Source of the DNA: Pandoraea capi
GTDB lineage: Bacteria; Pseudomonadota; Gammaproteobacteria; Burkholderiales; Burkholderiaceae
NCBI RefSeq assembly: GCF_902459735.1
Contig: NZ_CABPRV010000004.1
Coordinates: 124,001-188,000 of the forward strand
Length of the DNA: 64,000 nucleotides
Reading direction: 5' to 3'
Each line of letters starts with the position of its first letter. Positions within the stretch are counted from its first letter, which is position 1. The translations under genes and the position numbers were made by a program. This document shows positions 28,712-37,984 of the stretch, in pieces. The notes under the pieces are model-generated. The model did not search any database. It was not told the origin of the DNA and worked only from the letters and a program-made list of their open reading frames with translations.

Positions 28712-28740
28712 TGACAGCCAAATTTGCATGCTCTAATTTT
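28712..28740 (+). promoter_or_regulatory. Promoter candidate for the DUF4863-boxD arm
   Basis: Consensus -35 TTGACA (28712-28717), a 17-nt spacer containing a TGCA half-site (28726-28729), and TAATTT (28735-28740). It lies between divergent boxR and the DUF4863 gene and implies a leader of about 200 nt. The -10 is weak (3 of 6). Confidence 0.5.
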
Positions 28741-28951
28741 CACCATGCGTCGATAAAAAAGCAAACGCGGGCCGGACATGCTGCGCACCGTTATTGATCG
28801 ACGTCATATCAACAGACAGTGCGCGGACCCGACGGCGCGCCAGCGACGCGATGAGACACGGCATTGCACTGACGATGCCAACCTGGACGAATTCAGGGGT
28901 TTCGTGTCGGCGCGCACGGTGCAGCGACTGCGACGTCCCCAGGAGACATGG

Positions 28952-29422
28952 ATGGATGTGCCCCAATTTCAGGCGCTGATCGCCGACGTGACACGTCAGC
29001 TTGACGGTCGCCCGCTCGACGCATCGCTCGCCGACTGGCTCAACGCGCATTACGGCGCGGGTTCCCCGGGTTTCGAGACGCTGGCCGATGCCTGCCGCAC
29101 CGGCGTGGCCGAAGGTTGGCTGTGCAACCGCGAAGGCGGCGGCATTCGTTACGGACGCGTCATCAAACCCACGCCCGACACGCACGGCTTTTCCGTCGAC
29201 GTCGTGGACATGGCCGATCTGGCCGGACCGCACCACGTGCATCCCAATGGCGAAATCGATCTGATCATGCCGCTCACGCCGGGCGCGACCTTCGACGGCC
29301 ACCCCGCCGGCTGGTGCGTGTATGGCCCGGGCAGCGCACATCGTCCGACGGTCGCGAGCGGCCGTGCCCTCGTGCTGTACCTGTTGCCAGAAGGCGCGAT
29401 CGAGTTCACGCGCAGCGCCTGA
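28952..29422 (+). CDS. DUF4863 family protein of the box cluster
   Basis: 156 residues, a small cupin-like protein with the His-containing segment AGPHHVHPNGEIDLIMPL (about residues 85-102) and GWCVYGPGSAHRPTV. Resembles the DUF4863 / 4-hydroxylaminobenzoate-lyase-like family often found next to box genes. A metal-binding fold is likely, but the reaction is not established for this context. AGGAG (28941-28945) lies 6 nt before this ATG, so the start is well supported; the frame upstream to 28778 is not. First gene of the rightward arm. Confidence 0.8.
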   Translation: MDVPQFQALIADVTRQLDGRPLDASLADWLNAHYGAGSPGFETLADACRTGVAEGWLCNREGGGIRYGRVIKPTPDTHGFSVDVVDMADLAGPHHVHPNGEIDLIMPLTPGATFDGHPAGWCVYGPGSAHRPTVASGRALVLYLLPEGAIEFTRSA

Positions 29423-29499
29423 CGCGCACGTCGCCTTCGGCCTGACCTACGTGACTTATGTGACTTACGTTCGACTTTAGTTCGACTCCCCCTCGGTTG

Positions 29500-31083
29500 A
29501 TGGACATGACAACCCCTGCCTTGCTGGAAAACTACATCGCCGGCCAATGGGTCGCCGGCAACGGAGAACGCACCGCGCTGACCGACCCCGTCACGGGCGA
29601 CACGCTGGCTTACGTGTCGAGCGCCGGTCTCGATCTCGACGCCGCCTTCACCTTCGCGCGCGAGACGGCCGGTCCGGCCCTGCGCGCCTTGTCTTATGAC
29701 GAACGCGCACAACGCCTCTCGCAGATCGTTGCGACGTTGCAGGCGAATCGCGACGACTACTACGCCATCGCCACGGCGAATTCGGGAACGGTCGCCATCG
29801 ACTCCGCCGTCGATATCGACGGCGCGATCTACACGCTGTCGACGTATGCCAAGCTCGGCGCATCGCTGGGCGACGCGCACACGTTGCTCGATGGCGCAGC
29901 AGCCCCGCTCGCCAAAGACGCCTCGTTTGCCGTGCGTCACGTTTTCCGCCCCACACCGGGTGTCGCGCTGTTCATCAACGCCTTCAACTTCCCGTCATGG
30001 GGGCTGTGGGAGAAGGCTGCCGGCGCCTTGCTCGCGGGCGTGCCGGTCATCGTCAAGCCGGCGACGTCCACCGCGTGGCTCACGCAACGCATGGTCGCCG
30101 ATGTCGTCGCGGCCGGGATTCTGCCGCCGGGCAGTCTGTCGGTGATCTGCGGCAGTGCCGCCGGTTTGCTCGATCGTATCGGGCCGTTCGATGTCGTCTC
30201 CTTCACGGGTTCTGCCGACACGGCCGCCACGCTGCGCGCCCATGCCGCGTTCACCGAGCGCTCCGCACGCATCAACGTGGAAGCGGACAGCCTGAACAGC
30301 GCTGTTCTGCTACCCGACGCTGCACCCGGTACGCCGGCCTTTGATCAGTTCGTACGGGAAGTGGCGCGCGAAATGACCGTGAAGTCGGGGCAGAAATGCA
30401 CCGCGATTCGTCGCGCGATGGTGCCCGTCGAGCACTTCGACGCGGCCGCCGCTGCGATTGCCGAGCGTCTGGCGAAGACAGTGGTCGGTAATCCGCGCAA
30501 CGAATCCGTGAAGATGGGATCGCTCGTGAATCTCGCGCAAAAGCGCGCCGTGCTCGAAGGCATCGCGCAATTGCAGACGGAAGCCGAGACGCTCTATGAC
30601 GGCAATGTGGATGCGACGTTCGTCGATGCCGACGCCAATAGTGCGTGCGTCGCGCCCGTGCTGCTGGGGCTGCGCGATGGTGCAGCGGGCCAGCGCGTGC
30701 ACGACACGGAAGTCTTCGGCCCCGTCGCCACGCTCGTCGGCTATCGCGATCTCGACGAGGCGGTAACACTCGCCAGGCGTGGGCAAGGCTCGCTCGTCGT
30801 CTCCCTCTATAGCAACGATGCCGTTGCCATGCGCGTGCCTGCGCTGGCGCTGGCAGACGCCCATGGCCGCGTGCACGCCGTCGATCCGTCGGTCGCGAAA
30901 ACACAGACAGGCCACGGCAACGTCATGCCGCAGTCGCTGCACGGTGGCCCGGGCCGCGCGGGCGGCGGCGAAGAACTCGGTGGTCTGCGCGCACTGCGCT
31001 TCTATCACGTGCGCGCCGCCGTGCAGGGACCGGCCGCGCTCGTCGAAGCGCTGATGCAGGATGCCGTCGAACTGCCGAAGTGA
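29500..31083 (+). CDS. boxD: 3,4-dehydroadipyl-CoA semialdehyde dehydrogenase BoxD
   Basis: 527 residues, aldehyde-dehydrogenase superfamily of the PaaZ/BoxD subgroup. It oxidises the ring-opened CoA semialdehyde to 3,4-dehydroadipyl-CoA, preferentially with NADP. Landmarks are FNFPSWGLWEK (nucleotide site), VSFTGSADTA and nucleophile SGQKCTAIRR. Either ATG 29500 or 29506 could start it. 77 bp after the DUF4863 gene and 170 bp before benzoate-CoA ligase. Confidence 0.94.
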   Translation: MDMTTPALLENYIAGQWVAGNGERTALTDPVTGDTLAYVSSAGLDLDAAFTFARETAGPALRALSYDERAQRLSQIVATLQANRDDYYAIATANSGTVAIDSAVDIDGAIYTLSTYAKLGASLGDAHTLLDGAAAPLAKDASFAVRHVFRPTPGVALFINAFNFPSWGLWEKAAGALLAGVPVIVKPATSTAWLTQRMVADVVAAGILPPGSLSVICGSAAGLLDRIGPFDVVSFTGSADTAATLRAHAAFTERSARINVEADSLNSAVLLPDAAPGTPAFDQFVREVAREMTVKSGQKCTAIRRAMVPVEHFDAAAAAIAERLAKTVVGNPRNESVKMGSLVNLAQKRAVLEGIAQLQTEAETLYDGNVDATFVDADANSACVAPVLLGLRDGAAGQRVHDTEVFGPVATLVGYRDLDEAVTLARRGQGSLVVSLYSNDAVAMRVPALALADAHGRVHAVDPSVAKTQTGHGNVMPQSLHGGPGRAGGGEELGGLRALRFYHVRAAVQGPAALVEALMQDAVELPK

Positions 31084-31253
31084 AGTCCGCAGCATCCGCA
31101 CAACACGTATCCAAAGTTTGATCCAGCAGTAGCCGCAAGCCGTCGCAGTCAAGGTGATTCAGACAGGCGCCATCAGAGCGCTGAAAAGAACTCACGCCAC
31201 GCATGCCCGCCCGTTGGTGGACGAGGCACGCGTGGTGATCCACCGGAGGCAAC

Positions 31254-32834
31254 ATGGAAGCCGTACTCACCCCACCGCCGGCGAACTTCAACTTCGCCGC
31301 GCATCTGGAGGCGCTCGGTCGCGAGCGCACTGCCAAGACTGCTTATCTCGACGACACGCGAGGCCTCACCTACGGCGAACTGGCCGAGCAAAGCCGACGC
31401 TTTGCCACGGGTCTTGCGCGCACGGGCGTGCATCGCGAAGAGCGCATTCTGCTGGTCATGCTCGACACCGTCGACTTGCCGGTGGCGTTTCTCGGCGCGT
31501 TGTACGCCGGGGTCGTCCCGGTCGTCGTCAACACGCTGCTCACGGCCGACGACTATGCGTACATGATCTCGCACAGCAAGGCGCAGCTCGTGATCGCATC
31601 GGGCGCGCTCATGCCGACAGTGCAGGCCGCACTCGGCAAGGTCACTGAGGCGACGGGCGCCGCGCCGCCGCCGTGCATCGTCTCGCAGCCGGTCGCGGGC
31701 GAGACCGATGCGGCGTCCAACGCGCACGCGACATTCGATGCCCTGCTCGACGGCCCGCCGAGCGCGCTGCCCGCCGACACCGCTGCCGACGACATCGCCT
31801 TCTGGCTGTACTCGTCCGGCTCGACCGGCAAGCCCAAGGGCACCGTACACACGCACGCCAACCTGTACTGGACAGCAGAAACCTACGGTCGCAACGTGCT
31901 CGGCATTCGTGAGGACGATGTCGTCTTCTCTGCGGCCAAGCTCTTCTTCGCCTACGGTCTGGGCAACGGGCTGACGTTCCCGCTATCGGTCGGCGCCACC
32001 GTCGTGCTGATGGCCGAGCGCCCCACGGCGGAGGCCGTGGCCCAGCGCCTTCGCCAGCATCGACCGACGATCTTCTACGGCGTGCCCACGCTCTACGCCA
32101 CGCTGCTCGCCTCGCCGCACCTGCCGGCGCGTGAGGACGTGGCGCTGCGTCTGTGCACGTCGGCCGGCGAAGCGTTGCCGCGCGAGATCGGCGAGCGTTT
32201 CACGAAGCACTTCGGTGCGGAAATTCTCGACGGCATCGGCTCGACCGAGATGCTGCACATCTTCCTGTCGAACCGCGCAGGACAGGTGGCCTACGGCACG
32301 ACCGGCGAACCGGTGCCCGGCTACTCGGTGGAGTTGCGCGACGAAAACGGCCAGCCGGTGCCCGATGGCGAGATCGGCGACCTGTACATCAAGGGGCCGA
32401 GCGCGGCGCTCATGTACTGGTGCAATCGGGAGAAGTCGCGCTCGACGTTCCTCGGCGACTGGCTCAAGAGCGGCGACAAGTACCAGCGTCTGCCCAGTGG
32501 GTATTACGTCTATGCGGGACGCAGTGACGATATGCTCAAGGTCAGCGGCCAGTACGTCTCGCCCATCGAAGTCGAGATGGTGTTGATGCAGCACGATGCA
32601 GTGCTCGAGGCGGGGGTCGTGGGACGCGACGACAACGGCCTGACCAAGACACAGGCGTTCGTCGTCCTCAAGCCGGGGATCGTCGCCACCGACGAGATGG
32701 CCAGCGAGTTGAAGGCCTTCGTCAAGGCGCGTCTGGCGCCACACAAATATCCGCGCGAGCTGGTGTTCGTCGACGATCTGCCGAAGACGGCCACGGGCAA
32801 GGTGCAACGCTTCAAGCTGCGCGAGTTGCTTTAG
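31254..32834 (+). CDS. bclA: Benzoate-CoA ligase
   Basis: 526 residues, ANL adenylating enzyme that activates benzoate with ATP and CoA. P-loop YSSGSTGKPKGT (about 184-195), the A5 segment GIGSTEMLHIF, the hinge YAGRSDDMLKVSG and the catalytic lysine in KTATGKVQRFKL are present. The STEMLHIF pattern is typical of benzoate/4-hydroxybenzoate ligases. GGAGGCAAC lies before the ATG. 14 bp before the hydrolase gene. Supplies the substrate for BoxAB. Confidence 0.95.
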   Translation: MEAVLTPPPANFNFAAHLEALGRERTAKTAYLDDTRGLTYGELAEQSRRFATGLARTGVHREERILLVMLDTVDLPVAFLGALYAGVVPVVVNTLLTADDYAYMISHSKAQLVIASGALMPTVQAALGKVTEATGAAPPPCIVSQPVAGETDAASNAHATFDALLDGPPSALPADTAADDIAFWLYSSGSTGKPKGTVHTHANLYWTAETYGRNVLGIREDDVVFSAAKLFFAYGLGNGLTFPLSVGATVVLMAERPTAEAVAQRLRQHRPTIFYGVPTLYATLLASPHLPAREDVALRLCTSAGEALPREIGERFTKHFGAEILDGIGSTEMLHIFLSNRAGQVAYGTTGEPVPGYSVELRDENGQPVPDGEIGDLYIKGPSAALMYWCNREKSRSTFLGDWLKSGDKYQRLPSGYYVYAGRSDDMLKVSGQYVSPIEVEMVLMQHDAVLEAGVVGRDDNGLTKTQAFVVLKPGIVATDEMASELKAFVKARLAPHKYPRELVFVDDLPKTATGKVQRFKLRELL

Positions 32835-32848
32835 GAGACAACCGAAGC

Positions 32849-33670
32849 ATGTCAGACGTACAGTTCGCCAGCATCGAGACGCCCTCGCACGGCGCGCTCT
32901 CGCTGGAATATCGATGGATCAACCGCGAGCGCACCGGCGCGCCGCTGCTGGTTTTCCTGCACGAAGGGCTCGGTTCCATCGCCATGTGGAAGGACTGGCC
33001 GCAGCAGTTGTGCGACGCCGGCGGCTACCGTGGCCTCGTGTATTCGCGCAACGGCTACGGCCGCTCCACGCCGCGCCCGCATGACGAGAAGTGGCCCGTC
33101 GACTTCATGCACCGCCAGGCGCGCGAAGTGCTGCCCGCGTTTCTCGACGCGGTCGGTGTCGGCCCCGATCAGGCAGAGCGCGTCTGGCTCGTCGGACACA
33201 GCGACGGCGGCTCGATCGCGCTGCTGTTCTCGGCCGCGTTTCCCGACCGGCTCGCCGGTGCGGTCGTGCTCGCACCGCATCTGTTCGTCGAGGACGTGTC
33301 GGTCGAGAGTATCGCGAAGACGAAGACCGTCTACGAGACGACCGACCTGCGCGCCAGGCTCGGCCGCTATCACGACGATGTCGATTCAGCCTTCTGGGGC
33401 TGGAACGACATCTGGCTGAACCCGGCGTTTCGCGACTGGAATCTGGTCGGCGCCGTGGCGACGATCGAGACGCCGCTGCTCGCGATTCAGGGCGAGGACG
33501 ACGAGTACGGCACGATGGCGCAGATGGACAGCATTGCCGCGCACGTGCCGCACGCGAAGGTGGTGAAGCTGCCCGACTGCGGGCACTCGCCGCATCGCGA
33601 CGCGCCCGCACCGCTCGGCGAAGCCATCGTCGCGTTTATCGGTGCGCATGCGCAGCGGCAGGCCGCTTGA
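32849..33670 (+). CDS. Alpha/beta hydrolase of the box cluster
   Basis: 273 residues with oxyanion region FLHEGLGSIAMW, nucleophile elbow GHSDGG, and the late Asp/His of a catalytic triad (about QGEDDEY and CGHSPHRD). A hydrolase or thioesterase of this type is a frequent companion of box genes, and cleaving stalled CoA thioesters or an ester precursor of benzoate is a reasonable inference. Translationally close to bclA (14-bp gap, GGAG ribosome site). Confidence 0.9.
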   Translation: MSDVQFASIETPSHGALSLEYRWINRERTGAPLLVFLHEGLGSIAMWKDWPQQLCDAGGYRGLVYSRNGYGRSTPRPHDEKWPVDFMHRQAREVLPAFLDAVGVGPDQAERVWLVGHSDGGSIALLFSAAFPDRLAGAVVLAPHLFVEDVSVESIAKTKTVYETTDLRARLGRYHDDVDSAFWGWNDIWLNPAFRDWNLVGAVATIETPLLAIQGEDDEYGTMAQMDSIAAHVPHAKVVKLPDCGHSPHRDAPAPLGEAIVAFIGAHAQRQAA

Positions 33671-33702
33671 CGCCGGGCGTCAGATCACGCGCACGCCCGG
33701 CG
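33671..33702. terminator. Hairpin between converging hydrolase and selD genes
   Basis: Perfect 10-bp inverted repeat CGCCGGGCGT / ACGCCCGGCG with a 12-nt loop. It straddles the 9-bp gap and the selD stop codon. There is no T-run, so intrinsic termination would be inefficient. Confidence 0.5.
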
Positions 33703-34780
33703 TGCCCGGACGCATCGCACCGACGATGGCGGCTTCGATGAAACCATCGGCACGGAAGACGGCGAGCACGTCGTCGACCGCGCCGGGTGCGCACGACACC
33801 AGCAAGCCACCGGCCGTCTGCGGATCGCACAGCAAATCGCGGTCACGCTCCGTGAGACGCTCGCCCAATTCCACCGACGCGCCATAAGACGCCCAATTGC
33901 GGCCGGACGCACCGGTAATGCATCCCTTGTCCGCCAACTCGCGCACGCCATCGAACAGCGGCACATCGGACATACGCAGATAGGCCGCCAGGTTCGCGCC
34001 ACGGCACATCTCCAGCGTATGGCCGAGCAAACCGAAGCCGGTCACGTCGGTCAGCGCGTGCACACCGGGCAGCGCCGCGAGCGCCGGGCCCACACGGTTC
34101 AGGCGCGTGGTTGCGTCGATCATGCGGCGATATCCTGCGTCGTCGAGCTGATTTTTCTTGAGGGCGGCCGACATGACGCCGACACCGAGCGGCTTGCCGA
34201 GCACGAGCACGTCGCCCGCCACCGCATCGGCGTTGCGCTTGAGACGCTTCGGATGCACCACGCCCAGCGCCGCCAGTCCGTAGATCGGCTCGACGGAGTC
34301 GATGCTGTGACCGCCCGCAATCGGAATGCCCGCCTCGGCGCAGACCGACTCGCCGCCGCGCAGGATCTCGCGAATCGTTTCGCGTGGCAGCACGTTGATC
34401 GGCATGCCGACGATCGCCAGTGCGAAGATCGGCTTGCCGCCCATCGCATAGATGTCGGAGAGCGCGTTGGTCGCCGCGATACGGCCGAAGTCGAACGGAT
34501 CGTCGACGATGGGCATGAAGAAGTCGGTCGTCGCGATGATGGCCTGCTCGTCGTTGAGCTGGTAGACGGCGGCATCGTCGGACGTCTCCGTGCCCACGAG
34601 CAGTGCGGCCGGGGCAGGCAGCGGCGCGTCGTTGCGCGCGAGCAGTTCGGACAGCACGCCCGGGGCGATCTTGCAGCCGCAGCCGCCACCGTGAGAGAGC
34701 GAAGTCAGACGCGGCGCAGCCGCCGGGGTGCCAGTGGCAGCGGGTGAAGCGCCCGCTTGATTTCCATCGTTTGCGGTCAT
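33680..34780 (-). CDS. selD: Selenide, water dikinase SelD
   Basis: 366 residues. It makes selenophosphate from selenide and ATP for selenocysteine and selenouridine. The catalytic loop is HGGGCGCKI with C34 (and C36) and K37, matching the Cys-type enzyme; no in-frame UGA is needed. Also visible are TTDFFMPIVDDPFDFGRIAATNALSDIYAMGG and the C-terminal CDPQTAGGLL. Start at 34780, preferred over a frame to 34891, though the ribosome site is weak. No selA, selB or mnmH is in the window. Confidence 0.96.
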   Translation of the reverse strand: MTANDGNQAGASPAATGTPAAAPRLTSLSHGGGCGCKIAPGVLSELLARNDAPLPAPAALLVGTETSDDAAVYQLNDEQAIIATTDFFMPIVDDPFDFGRIAATNALSDIYAMGGKPIFALAIVGMPINVLPRETIREILRGGESVCAEAGIPIAGGHSIDSVEPIYGLAALGVVHPKRLKRNADAVAGDVLVLGKPLGVGVMSAALKKNQLDDAGYRRMIDATTRLNRVGPALAALPGVHALTDVTGFGLLGHTLEMCRGANLAAYLRMSDVPLFDGVRELADKGCITGASGRNWASYGASVELGERLTERDRDLLCDPQTAGGLLVSCAPGAVDDVLAVFRADGFIEAAIVGAMRPGTPGVRVI

Positions 34781-34983
34781 GGTCGTCAGTGTTCGTTTTC
34801 CGTAAGTCGACGTATTATGAAGCAGCTTTGGCGTGTCGCGACGTCCGGCCATGTCTCGAAATGACGGCCTCACGATGGTCGACACCGCCATGCTACCGTT
34901 TCACATCGTCCCTGCATTGCGGGACGTCGTCGATTCACCCTACCCACCATGCGCCGTGAGCGCTGACGCACAAGGGGACCACC

Positions 34984-36141
34984 ATGCAACGCCGCCGCTT
35001 CCTGTCTCTGGGCGCTTACGCCCTGCCCGCCTCCCTGCTCTCTTCCTCGCTGATGCCCGCCGCTGCGCACGCCGCATCGACGAACCCAGCCGCGACCGCA
35101 GCACCCAGCGCCGCCGATGGCTGGCGCACGTTTGAACTGACCACTCAGGTCGAGCTGCCTGCGGCAAGCGGTCCGGCGAACGTCTGGCTGCCGGTCGCGA
35201 CGTCGCCGTCCGGGGCATATCAGCTTGCTCTGGGGACCCACTGGGAAGCGCCCGGCGCCAAGGCCGAGTTGCGCATGGTGCGCGGCGCGTCCGGCATCGG
35301 GGTGCCGATGCTGGCCGTGGCATGGCCCGACGGTGCAGCACAGGGCGCACGCACCGTCACACTGACGAACACGTTCGCCACGCGCGACCGCCGCGTCGAT
35401 CTGTCGCAGCCGCCGTCGGCGCAGGCGCCGCGCGAGTCCGAAGCGGTGCTGCGTCAGTACCTGCGTCCGACCGAACTGCAACCGACCGACGGTCTGGTGC
35501 GCGAAACCGCCGAGAAGATCACGCGCGGCGAGAAGGGCGACGTCGAGAAAGCCCGTGCGATCTATCAATGGATCGTGGAGAACTGTCGTCGCGAAGGATC
35601 GGTGCGCGGTTGCGGCACCGGCGACGTGCGCTACATGCTCACCACGGGCGATCTCGCGGGCAAGTGTGCCGACATCAACGCCCTCTTCACGGCACTGGCG
35701 CGCTCGGTCGGGATTCCGGCGCGCGACGCTTACGGCGTGCGGGTGGCGACGTCGCGTCATGGGTTCAACAGTCTGGGCAAGGCGGGGGACGTCACGCGCG
35801 CCCAGCATTGCCGCGCCGAATTCTACGCGGCCGGCTACGGATGGATCCCGGTCGACCCGGCGGACGTGCGCAAGGTCGTGCTGGAGGAAGTCCCGGGCGG
35901 ACTGCCGGTCGACGATCTGCGCGTTCGTGCGGCGCGTGCGATGCTCTTCGGCCAGTGGGAAATGAACTGGGTGGCGTTCAATCACGGGGCGGACATTCCG
36001 CTGCCGGGGGCGCATGGCGCGCCGAAGACCACGGTGCCGTTCCTCATGTACCCGAACGGCGAAGTGGCGAATGCCCGGCTCGACAGCCTCGATCCGGACA
36101 CCTTCCGCTACCGTATGAACGCACGGGAAATCACGACCTGA
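34984..36141 (+). CDS. Exported transglutaminase-like domain protein
   Basis: 385 residues. The N-terminus MQRRRFLSLGAYALP is twin-arginine-like, with cleavage near AAAHAA (about residue 31). A transglutaminase-like core follows with C228 (GKCADINALF), H275 (QHCRAEFY) and D291 (PVDPAD), the expected Cys-His-Asp triad, plus a Cys pair (C201, C210) earlier. Such proteins act as periplasmic peptidases or peptide-modifying enzymes; the substrate is unknown. AAGGGGA precedes the ATG. 67 bp upstream of a TlpA-like gene with a similar signal, probably an operon. Confidence 0.9.
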   Translation: MQRRRFLSLGAYALPASLLSSSLMPAAAHAASTNPAATAAPSAADGWRTFELTTQVELPAASGPANVWLPVATSPSGAYQLALGTHWEAPGAKAELRMVRGASGIGVPMLAVAWPDGAAQGARTVTLTNTFATRDRRVDLSQPPSAQAPRESEAVLRQYLRPTELQPTDGLVRETAEKITRGEKGDVEKARAIYQWIVENCRREGSVRGCGTGDVRYMLTTGDLAGKCADINALFTALARSVGIPARDAYGVRVATSRHGFNSLGKAGDVTRAQHCRAEFYAAGYGWIPVDPADVRKVVLEEVPGGLPVDDLRVRAARAMLFGQWEMNWVAFNHGADIPLPGAHGAPKTTVPFLMYPNGEVANARLDSLDPDTFRYRMNAREITT

Positions 36142-36208
36142 TCGCCCCGATACGTCTGAAACATCGTCATTCACCTCGCCGGAACCCTTCACGCAGGAGC
36201 GCATCGCC

Positions 36209-36817
36209 ATGCAACGTCGTCACTTTCTTCATACCCTCGGGGCGCTTGGCGCCGCGGGCGCGCTGAGCGGACCCGGTGCGCCGGCGTGGGCTACGGGGCC
36301 GGCGGGACCGACGAAGGGTGGCGCGGAAGTCGACGACAGCGCGCTGGCCGGCACGTCCGGCGGCACGCTGTCGGCATGGCGCGGCGCGACACCGGCTTTT
36401 TCGCTACAGAGCCTGGACGGCAAGACGCACGCGTTGTCGGAATATCGCGGACGCGTGGTCATCCTGAACTTCTGGGCGACGTGGTGCGGCCCGTGCCGCG
36501 AAGAGATTCCCGCGATGGGGGCGGTGGTTCGGCAGTACCGTCAGCGCGGGCTCGATCTGCTCGCCGTGAACTACAAGGAGCCGCTGGCGACGGTGAAGCC
36601 CTTCGTCGACAAGTTGCCCATCGACGGCACCGTCCTGCTCGACACCGACGGCGCTGTCTACAAGCGCTTCGGTTCGCTCGGCCTGCCTGCGACGTATCTC
36701 GTCGACCGCACGGGCAATGCACGCTTCTGGCGCATGGGCGAACTCGACTGGCGCGATGTCGGATTGCACGGGCACATCGAAGCCCTGATTGCGCAAAAGG
36801 GCGGCGCAACGGCCTGA
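36209..36817 (+). CDS. TlpA-like periplasmic thiol:disulfide protein
   Basis: 202 residues with a twin-arginine-like leader (MQRRHFLHTLGALG) and a thioredoxin fold bearing WCGPC (C93, C96) and a cis-Pro region LPATYLVD. TlpA/ResA proteins reduce disulfides in the periplasm, for example during cytochrome c or Cu-site maturation. A partner role with the Cys-containing transglutaminase-like protein immediately upstream is inferred from adjacency. AGGAG lies upstream of ATG. Confidence 0.92.
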   Translation: MQRRHFLHTLGALGAAGALSGPGAPAWATGPAGPTKGGAEVDDSALAGTSGGTLSAWRGATPAFSLQSLDGKTHALSEYRGRVVILNFWATWCGPCREEIPAMGAVVRQYRQRGLDLLAVNYKEPLATVKPFVDKLPIDGTVLLDTDGAVYKRFGSLGLPATYLVDRTGNARFWRMGELDWRDVGLHGHIEALIAQKGGATA

Positions 36818-36844
36818 GCGTTTCGTCTGAACGAACGTCCACTG

Positions 36845-36868
36845 ACCGGGCAGCACAGCCTGCCCGGT
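36845..36868. terminator. Hairpin between tlpA-like gene and LysR
   Basis: ACCGGGCA / TGCCCGGT, 8-bp stem with an 8-nt loop, in the 64-bp gap of two converging genes. No T-run, so modest confidence as a terminator. Confidence 0.45.
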
Positions 36869-36881
36869 GAGCAGCGTCAGT

Positions 36882-37826
36882 TCAAGCGGTACCTTCCTTC
36901 GCATTCTCCGCAGTGGCGGCACGAACATGCGCCATCAGTTTGGCCGTCGGCCCTGCGAGCACGCCCTCCCGGTACGCACAGCACAGCGGCGCGCGCGGTG
37001 GCGGTGCGAGCGGCCGGTAGACGATCCCTTCGATCTGCATGCGCATGAGCGATGCAGGCACCACCGACACCCCGAGTCCTGCGGCGACGAGCGACAGCGT
37101 GGTGAGCAGGCGCGGCGCTTCCTGCTCGATGGCCGGGCTAAAGCCTGCGCCGTGACAGGCGGCGATGATGGCGTCGTAGAGTCCCTGCCCTGCGCGTCGA
37201 CGATAGAGAATCAGCTTCTCGGCCGCGATGGCGGTCATGGGGACAGCGGCGGCTTTGCCGGATTTGCCCGACTTCCCGGTGCGCGCCAGCGGATGCGCAG
37301 ACGGCACGGCGAGCACCATCGGTTCTTCCAGCACCTGCAAGACGGTGACCTCTGCGGTGTTGCCCTGCGGCTGCCGGATGAATGCAACGTCGATGTGTCC
37401 GTCACGCAAGCCGTCGAGCAACTCGCCGGTGCTCGCCTCGTCGAGCATCAGTGAGACCGACGGCGCATCGCTGCGAAACGCGCGGATCACCGTGGGCACG
37501 AACGGATGCAACGCGGCCGAACTGGTGAAGCCGACCGACAGGCGGCCTTTCACACCGGCGGCAACGCGACGCACGTCGTCCACCGCCTGATCGAGCTTGC
37601 GCACCACCTCATAGGCATCGGCGAGAAACGCCTGACCGGCGTCGGTGAGCGCCATGCCGCGCGGCAGCCGTTCGAACAGCGTGACGCCCAACTGCGTTTC
37701 CAGCACCCGGATCTGTTGCGAGAGCGGCGGCTGCCCGATCCCCAGACGCTCGGCCGCACGCGTCATGTGCCCCGTTTCGGCCACCGCAATGAAATAGCGC
37801 AGCAAGCGCACGTCGATGTTTGCCAT
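36882..37826 (-). CDS. LysR family transcriptional regulator
   Basis: 314 residues with HTH HMTRAAERLGIGQPPLSQQIRVLE (about 20-43) of the BenM/CatM-like subgroup. The effector domain includes GRLSVGFTSSAALHPFVP. A Gly/Ser/Lys-rich loop (KSGKSGK) interrupts it near residue 183. Start at 37826, with further initiation at 37868 rejected. It is divergent from the two-gene chromate transporter, 158 bp away, which it may control. Confidence 0.92.
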   Translation of the reverse strand: MANIDVRLLRYFIAVAETGHMTRAAERLGIGQPPLSQQIRVLETQLGVTLFERLPRGMALTDAGQAFLADAYEVVRKLDQAVDDVRRVAAGVKGRLSVGFTSSAALHPFVPTVIRAFRSDAPSVSLMLDEASTGELLDGLRDGHIDVAFIRQPQGNTAEVTVLQVLEEPMVLAVPSAHPLARTGKSGKSGKAAAVPMTAIAAEKLILYRRRAGQGLYDAIIAACHGAGFSPAIEQEAPRLLTTLSLVAAGLGVSVVPASLMRMQIEGIVYRPLAPPPRAPLCCAYREGVLAGPTAKLMAHVRAATAENAKEGTA

Positions 37827-37984
37827 ATGAGTTCGATATGATTCAAGCCACTTCCATATATTGGACAATATAGCGCAATCGGCCTACTCTCAGGGGGTCC
37901 CGCGCGGCATCCGTGCCCTCTCCCTCATGACACTTCCTGCCGGGCGGCCCCACCGTAATACCGCTTTTGCTGAACTTGTCCGCC

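Noticed and set aside
33680-34780. Selenocysteine-containing SelD
   Set aside because: The catalytic position is Cys (C34); no in-frame UGA is present.
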